This document shows, piece by piece, positions 50,512 to 60,100 of a DNA stretch of 64,000 bases. The notes under the pieces were generated by a model. It saw nothing but the letters and a program-made list of their open reading frames with translations. It searched no databases and was not told the DNA's origin. Origin of the DNA: UBA8437 sp964646205 (lineage in GTDB: Bacteria; Planctomycetota; Planctomycetia; Planctomycetales; Planctomycetaceae); NCBI GenBank assembly GCA_964646205.1, contig CAZYAZ010000019.1, positions 9,374 to 73,373 on the forward strand. Reading direction: 5' to 3'. Numbering within the stretch: the stretch's first letter is position 1; each line of letters opens with the position of its first letter. The position numbers were made by a program, and so were the translations under genes.

Positions 50512-51909
50512 GTGAAACCGCGCACAATCACTTTGCTGTTGCTGCTCACGTCCACGGCAATCGCCGGTCCGCCCAGGCACCCGGACCCACCCGCAGGACG
50601 ACAGGCATTCAACCAGTGCATGGTCCATGCTGAAACTGCGTGGAAAAACGGGCGGACCGATGAAGCACTCCGCTGGTATCACACCGCCAAGAAAATTGCT
50701 CGCGCCAACAATCTGACCCTCTCGGAAAGAGACGAGGCGCTGACTGCTTACGTCGCAAGACACGAGGCTGGCCTCACCGGACCGCAACCAGGGACAAAGC
50801 CTGGCTGCGACACCGATGGAGGTCCCCGAACCGCCTCGAAACCGACGGCCAAAACTGCCAGGCGACTCCCGCCGGTCACCAAGCCTCGATCACTCGCAAC
50901 CAAAACCATTCCAATTCCAGAAAAGAGAACCTCGCCGAGCGCCGAAACCACACGACGTGCCATTCCCGAAAACCGTACTGCCCGCTCGCTCCCTCTGACG
51001 GGACCACCGAAAGCAACAGTCACCAAAAAACGGCCTGCCACCACAACGACGCCGAAACTCCCGCCCGCACCGAAACAACAACCCGAGAAGAACATCCCCG
51101 CTACCGGGACCGTCGACACTGACCTCGTCCCGCCGGTCACTTCCCCGGAAACTCCGACTCCAGGCACACCTCCAAAAGACACACCGACAAAAGACACCGC
51201 GACAAAAAAAGAGGTGCCTGAAACACCTGCAGCAGGCACATCGACTCCTGCCGTCACGAACGACAAACCCGTTTCGGCTACGCCACCACCAGTCGCGGAA
51301 ACGTCGACAACCAACGATGCCGAAATTCCCGACCAGCCTGTCCGGCTAACTGTTGACCAATCGGTTGCGCCCCTGAAAATCATCCCGAATGCTCACAAAT
51401 CCGAGATGGCGGCGCGGCCCATTTCTCCCGAGCCACTGACCGAAGAAGCGGTTACCGAATCACTGCCGATGCCCGGAAGTCCTGCGGCGGACCATCAACT
51501 GACCATGCTGATGTTCGGGCCAATCGTTGTCGCCTTGTTCATCCTGGGCCTACTGACGCACGAGATGCCCGGCCCGAAGCGAATTCTTGCCTGGGCCACC
51601 CGAAGGAACAGTGAACCGATTCCTGTGGTCGACGACTCCGTCCAGGTGGCGGAGGCAATTCCAGACCGAATGGAATCGACCGGTGACCTGCTGACCGTAA
51701 CGCTGGGAACTCGCCGGCGGAACAAGGTTGAATACTACACCGCCACAATCGAACTGCCGGGTCTCGAGCCCACACGGCTCGTCAAGCGACGTGATGGCAG
51801 CCCCCTGTTCCGCAGCCGCGCGGCCGCAATCAGTTCCGCGCGTGCACTTGCCCGGCGAATCGGATACGACGGCATCACCGAACCTGCCAGCCGCCGAAAG
51901 GCCGCCTGA
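50512..51909 (+). CDS. Hypothetical protein with Pro/Thr-rich linker and one membrane helix
   Basis: From GTG 50512 it has 465 aa and opens MKPRTITLLLLLTSTAIAG, a signal peptide; the frame is open back to GTG 50473, giving a worse N-terminus. Mature part: a short helical segment with AFNQCMVHAETAWKNGRTDEALRWYHTAKKIA resembling a single TPR-like hairpin, then about 220 residues of Pro/Thr/Lys low complexity (ETPTPGTPPKDTPTKDTA-like), one transmembrane segment LTMLMFGPIVVALFILGLL, and a cytoplasmic tail with RRRNKVEYYTATIELPG. Architecture suggests a single-pass envelope protein with a periplasmic spacer. No family recognised. Convergent with the FHA gene. Confidence 0.7.
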   Translation: MKPRTITLLLLLTSTAIAGPPRHPDPPAGRQAFNQCMVHAETAWKNGRTDEALRWYHTAKKIARANNLTLSERDEALTAYVARHEAGLTGPQPGTKPGCDTDGGPRTASKPTAKTARRLPPVTKPRSLATKTIPIPEKRTSPSAETTRRAIPENRTARSLPLTGPPKATVTKKRPATTTTPKLPPAPKQQPEKNIPATGTVDTDLVPPVTSPETPTPGTPPKDTPTKDTATKKEVPETPAAGTSTPAVTNDKPVSATPPPVAETSTTNDAEIPDQPVRLTVDQSVAPLKIIPNAHKSEMAARPISPEPLTEEAVTESLPMPGSPAADHQLTMLMFGPIVVALFILGLLTHEMPGPKRILAWATRRNSEPIPVVDDSVQVAEAIPDRMESTGDLLTVTLGTRRRNKVEYYTATIELPGLEPTRLVKRRDGSPLFRSRAAAISSARALARRIGYDGITEPASRRKAA

Positions 51910-51948
51910 CCGACGATGGGTCGTGGACGCAGATGACGCCCCCGCAGG

Positions 51949-52455
51949 CTATTCGCCCGCGACATCTTCCTCGGTCAGCCACCCCTGGATCTCGTCCTCT
52001 CCGTCAGAGGAACCGTCCGGCAATTGGGGTTCCGGAGGCTTCATCGGTGCCGGCTGAGCCCGCCGCCGCGCCCGCCGTCGTTCCCGACGTCTCCCCTCCA
52101 GCCCGGCCCTCTCCAGCAGCGACGTCGAGAAGGGATCTTCTTCTTCAGTCGCAGGTGGGGGTGCGTCGGGATTGGCCTGGTAAACAATTTCGAAATCCAG
52201 TTTCGCAATTGTCAACGTATCACCAGGCATGAGCACCTGGACTTCAACGGGCTGGCCGTTCACCTTGACGCCGTTTGTGCTTCTCAAGTCCCGAACCTGC
52301 CAGTAACCCGCCTCGAGTTCCAACTCGCAGTGCTGCGAAGAAATATTTGGATAGTCCAGGCAAATGTCGCACCGGCTCCGTCGCCCCACCAACAACCGGG
52401 TTCGCAGGAGCGGAACCGGGTCTCCGCCTCCAACTGGTACAAGCTCACCGAGCAT
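51949..52455 (-). CDS. FHA-domain protein
   Basis: A 168-aa protein whose first 95 residues form a forkhead-associated domain that binds phosphothreonine peptides. The key motifs are present: LLVGRRSRCDI (Gly-Arg), NISSQHCELEL (Ser and His) and LRSTNGVKVNGQPVE (Asn-Gly). The remainder is an Arg-rich stretch (GRRRERRRARRRAQ) followed by an acidic tail with DGEDEIQGWLTEED. No kinase is fused or adjacent. The STAS gene lies 3 bp upstream on the same strand, so both are one operon and probably act in the same signalling path. Confidence 0.88.
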   Translation of the reverse strand: MLGELVPVGGGDPVPLLRTRLLVGRRSRCDICLDYPNISSQHCELELEAGYWQVRDLRSTNGVKVNGQPVEVQVLMPGDTLTIAKLDFEIVYQANPDAPPPATEEEDPFSTSLLERAGLEGRRRERRRARRRAQPAPMKPPEPQLPDGSSDGEDEIQGWLTEEDVAGE

Positions 52456-52458
52456 CCG

Positions 52459-52863
52459 TTAGCTTTCCGCCGGCGCCGCCGCACCGGGATCATTGAGCAA
52501 CTGCCGAATCGCGTTGATACCGTCGTCTCGCGTCGCGTGATGGCTCCACGGGCGACCCAATTTCATTGTCGAGAACTGGTTGAGATTGGCCGTCGACGCG
52601 GCGCAGTAAACCGCCAGCCCGCCCCGGTAGTCGAGGTTTCGAACCAGGCGGACGATCGCACTGGTCATCACCCAGCCCAGCAGCGGTACACGACTCAGAT
52701 CAACGACCACCGCGCGGACGGAGTCGTCATCCAGCACTCGCATGACCTGGTTGGCCTGGTTGTGAATATCGAAGTAACGGAACGACGCTTCGTCACCCAA
52801 AGGGGCGACGACAACCACCTCGTCAACACGCTCGATGTCAAAGACTGTCGCTCGTTCACTCAT
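52459..52863 (-). CDS. STAS-domain protein (anti-sigma-antagonist-like)
   Basis: A 134-aa stand-alone STAS domain like SpoIIAA/RsbV. The fold pattern is VDEVVVVAPLG (strand 1), then AVVVDLSRVPLLGWVMTSAI, in which the expected DS-S-G phosphorylation site after the third strand reads LGWVMTS, so the usual regulatory Ser is missing. It may act as a phosphorylation-insensitive partner or bind another ligand. The tail GAAAPAES is disordered. It is the first gene of the FHA pair and divergent from the symporter. No anti-sigma kinase or sigma factor is in the window. Confidence 0.8.
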   Translation of the reverse strand: MSERATVFDIERVDEVVVVAPLGDEASFRYFDIHNQANQVMRVLDDDSVRAVVVDLSRVPLLGWVMTSAIVRLVRNLDYRGGLAVYCAASTANLNQFSTMKLGRPWSHHATRDDGINAIRQLLNDPGAAAPAES

Positions 52864-53159
52864 CGATTACAACCAACCCGCCACGGCTGAAAAGACCAAG
52901 CCGCAATGCAAAGAATCCTTGTTCCGAGGATGCCGCCCAGTACCAAAGTTGAAGCAAGACCGCCGAAGACGGCTCAACAGGAACCGAGCCCAGGCCCCTC
53001 ACAATCCACGGGCCACAAGGTCCAGCAACCAGCCCCAAATTGGTTTATCCAGCCGGCAAAGTCAACCAGTGGCCTTCACATGGATGTCCTGACCCACAGC
53101 CTTTGCTACAGTGGCCCACTTCCGTTTTCGACCCACACATCGCGATAGACGAGCCGGAT

Positions 53160-55241
53160 ATGGGCGATCTGTTTCACTGGGTCGATCTGACGGTTTTCTT
53201 TGTCGCCCTCCTGGCGGTCATGGGCGTCGGACTGCTGGCGTCCCGTGGCGAGGGAGATTCGTCCGAACAGTATTTCCTGGCCGGACGCCAGATTCGCTGG
53301 TGGGGTGTCGCTGGATCGATCTATGGATCCAATGTCAGCGCCAACCACCTGGTCGGAATGCTTGGAATTGGATTCTCGATCGGGTTTGCCCAAAGCCACT
53401 TCGAACTCGGAGCCATCTTCGGCCTGCTGGTGCTCTGCTATGGGTTTCTCCCGGTCTACCGCCGCCTGAAGATTTACACGCTCTCCGAGTACCTGGGACA
53501 ACGGTATGACGACCGAAGCCGCCTCTCCTATGCCGTGATCATGGTGCTGATCATGGCCGGGGTCCAGATGGTCCCTGGGCTCTACATCGGTGCCCGATCC
53601 GCCTGTGTGATGGTCGGCGCCCCCGCGATCCAGATCGAGCAGGTCACCGCAAAAACCGTTGGCGATCTCCAGGCAATCGAAGCGGGAGAGATGACCGAGG
53701 CCACGCTGCCCAAGCAGCCAAAAGTCAAAGTCAACACGACCTGGTACCTGGCCTTTGTCGTCCTGCTGGCGGTCGTCGCCACAATTTACACCGTCATCGG
53801 AGGACTGCGGGCGGTTGTCCTGACAGATGCCATCCAGTCGCTGCTTTTGCTCGGAGGTGGCATCCTGCTGGCCGTGCTCATCTTCGGCGAATTGAGCGAT
53901 GACGGTGGCGTGATGGCCGGCTGGAACCGAATGCTCGAACTCGACTCCGCGGCCGACAGCCAGAAAATGAGACTGTACCTGCCCAGCAACCATCCGCAAT
54001 TGCCCTGGTCGGGGGTTCTGACCGGGCTGTTGTTCATGCACTGTTATTACTGGGGGACCAACCAGTTTATCGTGCAACGTGCACTGGGAGCGCGATCCGA
54101 TGGGGAAGCCCGATTGGGAATCATCGCCGCCGGCTTCCTCAAGCTGCTCATCCCGTTCTTTGCCGTCGCGGCCGGAATCGCCGGGTACTACCTGATCACC
54201 GACCGGGTTGACCACGCCGTGGCCCCCGATGCCGCGTTCGCCGAACTGGTCACGCTGGTGGTTCCCGCTGGAGTGGGACTGGTCGGGGTCGTGGCCGCCG
54301 GGCTCATCGGCGCCATCCTCTCGTCAATCGATTCCATGATGAACTCGGCAGCGACCATCTTCACCATCGATGTCTATCAGAAATACATCCGCCCGGATGC
54401 CAGCAGCCAGCAGCTCGTGCGGGTGGGACGCATCTCGATCATCGTCTTCGTCCTGCTGGCAACGGGACTCACGTTCGTGGTCATCGACCCCAACAGTGAG
54501 CAGAATTTCTTCCTGCAAATCGCCAACTACAGCAGTCTTCTGACTCCCGGACTCCTCGTGGCCTTCCTGGTCGGCATGTTCTGGTCACGGGCCACTGCCG
54601 CCGGCGCACTGACGACCATCATTGCCGGCGTCGTTTTCTCGCTCGCCTACCAGGCCCTTTACGACCAGGCCGTCGGAATGCCGGCCCCCGTCTACAATGT
54701 TTTGACCGAACAAGCCGACCTCGCGAGCATCAAGCTCCAGGACCTTCCGCAGGACTGGCAAGCACTCGGCTCCACCGAAATCCAGCAGCGGATCGAAGCA
54801 CAAAGACCACAGCTCAATCCCGTCAACCTCGCCTTCGGCCCCAGCCTGAACTTCTTCCATCGCGTCGTCGCCGTGATCATCAGCTGCGTCCTGATCCACG
54901 TCGTTGTCAGCCTGAAAACACCGGTCTCCGAGGAGCAGTCGCGCCTGACATGGGTCGACCTCGGTGGGCACTCACCCGGTGAACTCAAGAGCCTGGCAAC
55001 GCTCGCCCTGCTGGTCGTTGCGATCCTGGCCGCACTCGGAGGACTCATGATCTCCGGACAACTCACCGCACCAATCGCAGCACTCCTGGCAGCAGCCACC
55101 ACGCTGGGGGCCTTTGCCATCAATTCCCTGCGGCGATCGCAAAGTGGCAAACACACGAAGAAGGCGTGGTGGGCCGAGGATCGGAACTGGGCAGCCATCC
55201 TCTGCGCGACCGCAGTCTGGATGCACTTTTACTTCGCCTGA
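53160..55241 (+). CDS. Sodium:solute symporter family (SLC5-type) transporter
   Basis: A 693-aa transporter with about 14 hydrophobic segments. It starts MGDLFHWVDLTVFFVALLAV and shows the family motifs GRQIRWWGVAGSIYGSNVS after TM1, YTLSEYLGQRYDDRSR, ATIYTVIGGLRAVVLTDAIQ, the GLIGAILSSIDSMMNSA segment with sodium-site Ser residues, and the late VVFSLAYQALY. ATG 53160 is chosen because the longer frame (53040) adds 40 non-hydrophobic residues. Its larger size comes from a loop of about 100 residues before the final helices. Substrate unknown; family members carry sugars, inositol, acids or amino acids with sodium. Adjacent genes do not identify it. Confidence 0.9.
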   Translation: MGDLFHWVDLTVFFVALLAVMGVGLLASRGEGDSSEQYFLAGRQIRWWGVAGSIYGSNVSANHLVGMLGIGFSIGFAQSHFELGAIFGLLVLCYGFLPVYRRLKIYTLSEYLGQRYDDRSRLSYAVIMVLIMAGVQMVPGLYIGARSACVMVGAPAIQIEQVTAKTVGDLQAIEAGEMTEATLPKQPKVKVNTTWYLAFVVLLAVVATIYTVIGGLRAVVLTDAIQSLLLLGGGILLAVLIFGELSDDGGVMAGWNRMLELDSAADSQKMRLYLPSNHPQLPWSGVLTGLLFMHCYYWGTNQFIVQRALGARSDGEARLGIIAAGFLKLLIPFFAVAAGIAGYYLITDRVDHAVAPDAAFAELVTLVVPAGVGLVGVVAAGLIGAILSSIDSMMNSAATIFTIDVYQKYIRPDASSQQLVRVGRISIIVFVLLATGLTFVVIDPNSEQNFFLQIANYSSLLTPGLLVAFLVGMFWSRATAAGALTTIIAGVVFSLAYQALYDQAVGMPAPVYNVLTEQADLASIKLQDLPQDWQALGSTEIQQRIEAQRPQLNPVNLAFGPSLNFFHRVVAVIISCVLIHVVVSLKTPVSEEQSRLTWVDLGGHSPGELKSLATLALLVVAILAALGGLMISGQLTAPIAALLAAATTLGAFAINSLRRSQSGKHTKKAWWAEDRNWAAILCATAVWMHFYFA

Positions 55242-55263
55242 GAGCCCTCGACCAGCAGGGCTC
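55242..55263. terminator. Stem-loop between two convergent genes
   Basis: GAGCCCT (55242-55248) and AGGGCTC (55257-55263) form a perfect 7-bp stem with an 8-nt loop, starting directly after the symporter stop and 17 bp before the end of the opposite gene. No T-run, so termination strength is unclear. Confidence 0.4.
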
Positions 55264-55279
55264 GGTGAGGCCGGGGCGA

Positions 55280-56611
55280 CTAGTACCGGAGCTCGACGCG
55301 AGCAACCAGGCCGTCAAAGACCATCGTGTCGCCCACTCCCCCGATACTGTACAACTCCGCGTCCTGCACGCTGTCGATGAATCCGCCGGTGGTCACCGTG
55401 TTGAACCACGCCGCCATGTAGTAGCCGGCAGAAAATCGCAGCGTGTCTGCTTCTCCGCCCCAGCCCAGCCCCAACTCCAACTCGGTCACGGGCACCATCC
55501 GACTGTCTTCAAGGCCCACGACCGCCTGGGTGCCGCTGAACACATTTGTCTGCTGGTAGCTGGCATCGAATTCGCCAAACAGCAGTGACGCACCCCCACG
55601 CATGTACAGGTGAAACGCGCTGTCCATGGGCCGTTCAATCTCCAGGCCAAGCCTCGGCCCCACGCCGTCGAACCCCACATCGGTGAGCACACTGGTCGAC
55701 CCCAGCATCGTGTAGTTGGCGTGGAAATCCTCGTCCACCCGGGCGTAACGCGCACCAACAGTCAGGTACACCAGGTAATCCTTCTCCGAAATCGTCGCAC
55801 GGTAATGCACGTCCAGGAGATCGAAATCCAGGTCGTAGTTCGCGCGAGCCGCCAGGCTGTCGGTGGCCACCGACTGCGTATTCGGATGCACCAGGTCAGC
55901 GTTCAGGAACCCACTTCCCCCCGGAAGGGTTCTCGAATCCGAACTCTGGCTTTGATAACTCCGGTAATCGACCGCGATGCTCGAGGAATCGGTGCGGTTC
56001 CAGTTCAACCCGATCCTGAAACCCGGTTGATACCCCGGCCCCACAACACTCGATGGCCCGGTCGGAACCGATGACGGGCCAATTCCGTCAGTCGGCGTCG
56101 CATAGGGCACGTCCACGTTGCGTGGATGGAGGTACAGGAACTCGGCGATGATCGCCGATCGATGGGCCTGCAGGATTTCTTCGAAACAACCAGGCCCCGA
56201 ACAGGGAGCCGTTACCGGCCGGCCGGCGACACCTGACCACGAAACCTGCTTTTCCCCCAACTCCCGTTGAAGTTCGTCCACGAGGTCCAGTGATTCCTCT
56301 GCGGGGACCACCGGGACCAACCGATCGACAGCGATCGGTTCCGGAGTAGGCACCACCATCGGCACGGTGACGGGCACCTCGGTCGTCTCTACCTGTTTCT
56401 GTTGAACGACCGTCTCGTCACTGGTGTCGAGTATCTCGGGTGCCAAATCTTCTGCAGGCGGCGCGGGAGGTAGCCCGGTCGACTGCGCTGTCACCTCAGG
56501 CGCATCAGCCACCTTTGCGCTTCCGGAATCGTCCTGTGCCCCGGCCTCACGGCCGAGCAACAAGAAACAGCACACCAGCACACACGTGGAAACGATCTTG
56601 AACAACTTCAT
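55280..56611 (-). CDS. Outer-membrane beta-barrel, Lpg1974-type pore protein
   Basis: A 443-aa exported protein. ATG 56611 gives MKLFKIVSTCVLVCCFLLLG with cleavage near REAGAQ. A Pro/Val/Glu-rich segment of about 90 residues follows, then a beta-barrel region from HRSAIIAEFLYLHPRNVDV on, with repeated alternating strands: PGFRIGLNWNRTDSS, YDLDFDLLDVHYRATI, YLTVGARYARVDEDFH and GVGPRLGLEIERPM, ending in FDGLVARVELRY with a terminal aromatic Tyr. The ending and strand pattern match the Lpg1974 pore-forming family often seen in planctomycetes. Family memory, not a search. Divergent from the giant surface protein. Confidence 0.8.
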   Translation of the reverse strand: MKLFKIVSTCVLVCCFLLLGREAGAQDDSGSAKVADAPEVTAQSTGLPPAPPAEDLAPEILDTSDETVVQQKQVETTEVPVTVPMVVPTPEPIAVDRLVPVVPAEESLDLVDELQRELGEKQVSWSGVAGRPVTAPCSGPGCFEEILQAHRSAIIAEFLYLHPRNVDVPYATPTDGIGPSSVPTGPSSVVGPGYQPGFRIGLNWNRTDSSSIAVDYRSYQSQSSDSRTLPGGSGFLNADLVHPNTQSVATDSLAARANYDLDFDLLDVHYRATISEKDYLVYLTVGARYARVDEDFHANYTMLGSTSVLTDVGFDGVGPRLGLEIERPMDSAFHLYMRGGASLLFGEFDASYQQTNVFSGTQAVVGLEDSRMVPVTELELGLGWGGEADTLRFSAGYYMAAWFNTVTTGGFIDSVQDAELYSIGGVGDTMVFDGLVARVELRY

Positions 56612-57199
56612 CACCAGCCTCACCCCCCCGTGGTCACCTCCGGTTGCAAGCAAAGCCGGGGTCGCACGGAATGAAACGAATTTGCCGCCTGTAACAGTTA
56701 TCGGCCCCAACGAGACCACTTCTTTGAGTGTTGTTCCGTGGCGACAGAAACAAAAAGGCCTTTTTGTCCGCAGAAAAACCACACAAACAACCGCTCGTGA
56801 CCACACCAGAACGAAACGCGGACAGACGACCCCTTCCCCTGCTTGCACAAACGACGCTTTCTCTACAAACTACCTATTCTCCATTCCTTTTTGGGTTATT
56901 CGCTCACAAAACGCTGCTCTCGCACGGAGGGGAGTTTCGGCTACGGCTCCCGTCTGTTTTCTCGACTGATTGCAAACTTCGTCTCCGGTTCTCCGACCTG
57001 TTAATCGAAGTTCAGCTGACCGTCCGGGCCGTCGCCCATGGACACCGTCTCGACCTCTCAAATCTCAAGTTACCACCAGGCCGATCGACACAACACGGAC
57101 ACGAGTCTCGACGCGGGACAGTGGCCGCGCGTGTCGTCACGTCTGGCATTTGATTTTTTCTGCTGTATCCAACGATTATCTGACCGGCAAGGACTACTG
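56612..57199. other. Divergent intergenic region between porin and giant protein
   Basis: A 588-bp region lower in GC than its surroundings, with A- and T-rich tracts and no convincing gene; a frame open from 57038 continues the giant protein but looks like a leader. It contains an 18-bp perfect palindrome (56750-56767) listed separately. No riboswitch or tRNA was recognised. Confidence 0.6.
56750..56767. promoter_or_regulatory. 18-bp perfect palindrome
   Basis: ACAAAAAGGCCTTTTTGT reads identically on both strands and lies about 140 bp upstream of the porin start and 430 bp upstream of the giant gene. A dimeric regulator site is the simplest reading; as a terminator it lacks a proper loop. 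Confidence 0.4.
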
Positions 57200-60100
57200 A
57201 TGTTCCTCACACCATGGTTGCGTTCCATTGGCCAAAGACTTCGTTTTCGAAGGCGCAAGGTGGCCAAGCAGGTTCATTCGCAACGAAAGCCCCACCCCAG
57301 GTCTGCCGTCGTCGAGACACTCGAAGATCGGACGCTGCTCACGGTGGACATCACGTCGGTCGCCACCGCGGCCGGAACGGCGACCTTCACGGGCGATCAA
57401 ACCGCAGCCGATGATGCGGACGCTCTGGTCCTGTCCGTTTCCGGCGGAAACCTCGCCCACAACCTGCAGGCAATCGGAACTCTCACCTACGACAGCAACA
57501 CGGATTTCGACCCCGGCACCGCAGGAATCCAATCAATCGCCGTCGGCTCGGGGACTGCACCATTATTGACCGTCAATCTGCTGGGCGGAAACGATTCGTT
57601 GACAATCGACCACAGTGGCGGCGCTCTCCAGGGCGTTCATCCCATCAATTTCAGTGGTGGTGCGGGTTCCGACACCCTGACCGGCCCGGACATCGACAAC
57701 ACCTTCAACATCACCGGCAGCAATTCGGGGAACGTGGGTGGGCCCGGGACGATTGATTTTTCTGGGCTTGGGGTTCTCACAGGTGGAACCGGCGACGACA
57801 CCTTCAATGTCACCTCCGCCAGCACCTTCAACCTCAACGGCGGCACAGGCAACGACACATTCGACATTGACGCCGAGTTAACAGGGTCGGTCGATGGCGG
57901 TGGCGGCACCGACACTCTTCAGGGCAACAACGTCGACGACGCGTTGATCACCTCCCTGGACGCCAACGGAGCCGACGGAACAGAAGCCTCGGTTTCAGCC
58001 AACTTCAATGACATCGAATCCCTCATCGGCCATTCCACCGGAATACTGACCGGATTGAATGCGGTCAACACCTGGGATCTCGACGGTTCAGCCACCTACA
58101 CCAGCGGCGGTTTTTCAGTTTCCATCAGTGGATTCGGGACGCTGCAGGGTGGATCCCAGCCGGACACCTTCAATGTCACCTCCGACAGCACATTCAACCT
58201 CAACGGTGGCCAGGAAAGCGACATCTTCGTCATCGATGCAGTTTTGACGGGATCGGTCGACGGCCGGGCCTGGGGCGACACATTGCAGGGCGACCTGATC
58301 GATGCGGTCACACTCACCGATGAGCCGGACTGGTCGGGTTTCACCGGAACAGTGGCATCGATCACCGGTGGCTTTGAGGGAATCGAAACGATCAACGCCA
58401 ACCAGGGAACCCTCACCGGGCGTGACGTGGCCTCCACCTGGAATCTCGACGGCAGCCCGACCTACGACGACAGTTTCGACACTCTAAGTTTTTCCGGGTT
58501 TGCCGCACTCCAGGGTGGAACCAGCACCGACGTCTTCAACATATCCGCGGTGGGCATCGCTTTCGATCTCGACGGCGGCACGAACAACGACACCTTCAAC
58601 ATCGCCAGCGGAGCGACACTGACCGGTGACATCATCGGTGGCACCGGCGACGATACGATCACCCAGGCCGACGGGGCCAACACCTGGGATATCTCGACAC
58701 CCAACGCCGGTGACGTCACGGACATCGGCACCTTCAGCGGCGTCGAGAACGTAACCGGCGGCACCGGCACCGACACCTTCAATATCGCCAGCGGCGGAAC
58801 ACTGACAGGCGACATCGCCGGCGGCACCGGCACCGACACGATATTCCAGGCCGACGGAACCAACACCTGGAATATCTCGACACCCAACGCCGGTGACGTC
58901 ACGGACATCGGCACCTTCAGCGGCATNNNNNNNNNNNNNNNNNNNNNNNNNNNNNNNNNNNNNNNNNNNNNNNNNNNNNNNNNNNNNNNNNNNNNNNNNN
59001 NNNNNNNNNNNNNNNNNNNNNNNNNNATATCTCGACACCCAACGCCGGTGACGTCACGGACATCGGCACCTTCAGCGGCATCGAGAACCTCACCGGCGGC
59101 ACCGGCGACGACACCTTCAACATCGCCAGCGGCGGAACACTGACAGGCGACATCACCGGCGGAACCGGCAACGACACGATCACCCAAGCCGATGGGACCA
59201 ACACCTGGGACATCTCGACACCCAACGCCGGTGATGTCACCGACATCGGCAGCTTCAGCGGAGTCGAGAACCTCACCGGCGGAACAGGCGACGACACGTT
59301 TGACGTACAGGCCGGCGCAAGCGTTGTGAGCATGAACGGGGCGGGGGGCAGTGACACGGTCACGGTTGACGTGGACAACCAGACTCTCACGCACGACGTG
59401 ACAGCACCTGATTCGGGGACGATTGCTGTCACAGGCGCGGCCACCATCACCTATGCGAGTGTCGAAACGCGGACTTTCTCCAATGTCCCCGCTGGCTCCA
59501 CGACCGTGAACATCGTGGGCGGTGACGGTGTCATCGACCCGACCGACGACTACACGGTGCGGCGGGTTGGTAGTGACCTACAGGTCGTGGTCGACGGAAT
59601 CATTTTGATGACCTCCCCAAGTTCTACCATCGCGGACCTCGTGATCACCGGAACTGCAGACGACGACACGCTGACGATTGACCTGGCAGGCCAGTCGATC
59701 AACGACGTCATCCCCGAGGGCGACATCACCTTCGACGGTGGTGCTGGGTTCGACGCCCTTGTCGTCTCTGGAGCACCTTCGTCCAACCCGGCGGCCATCA
59801 CCCACACCTTCCTGGCCGCTGATGAGGGCAATGTCGATATCGATGGCCGTGTGGTCAACTACGACGGCCTGGAACCGGTGACCGACACGTTGATCGCCGG
59901 CACACGCACGATGATCTTCAATCCCGCCGCCGAGACCATCCTGGTCACCGACGACGGCATCGCCGGCAACAACGTGTCGCGAATCGATTCGGACTTTGGC
60001 GAACTGCTCGATTTTGCCCACCCCACCGCCGGACTCGTCATCCGAGGGGCCGGTGGTAATGACAACATCAGCATCAACGCACTGGACAGTCTCTTCCCCA

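Larger units (their letters stand above)
58589..59292 (+). repeat. 183-bp (61-residue) tandem repeats of the giant gene
   Basis: Unit DTFNIASG to GGTGT starts at 58589, 58772 and 59110, with a diverged fourth start at 59293. The first spacing is 183 bp; after merging the 55-bp overlap (removing 155 bp) the second is also exactly 183, and 59110 to 59293 is 183. Each unit contains ADGxNTW, ISTPNAGDVTDIG and GGTGxDTF. The array collapsed in assembly, so the true copy number may be higher. Confidence 0.85.
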
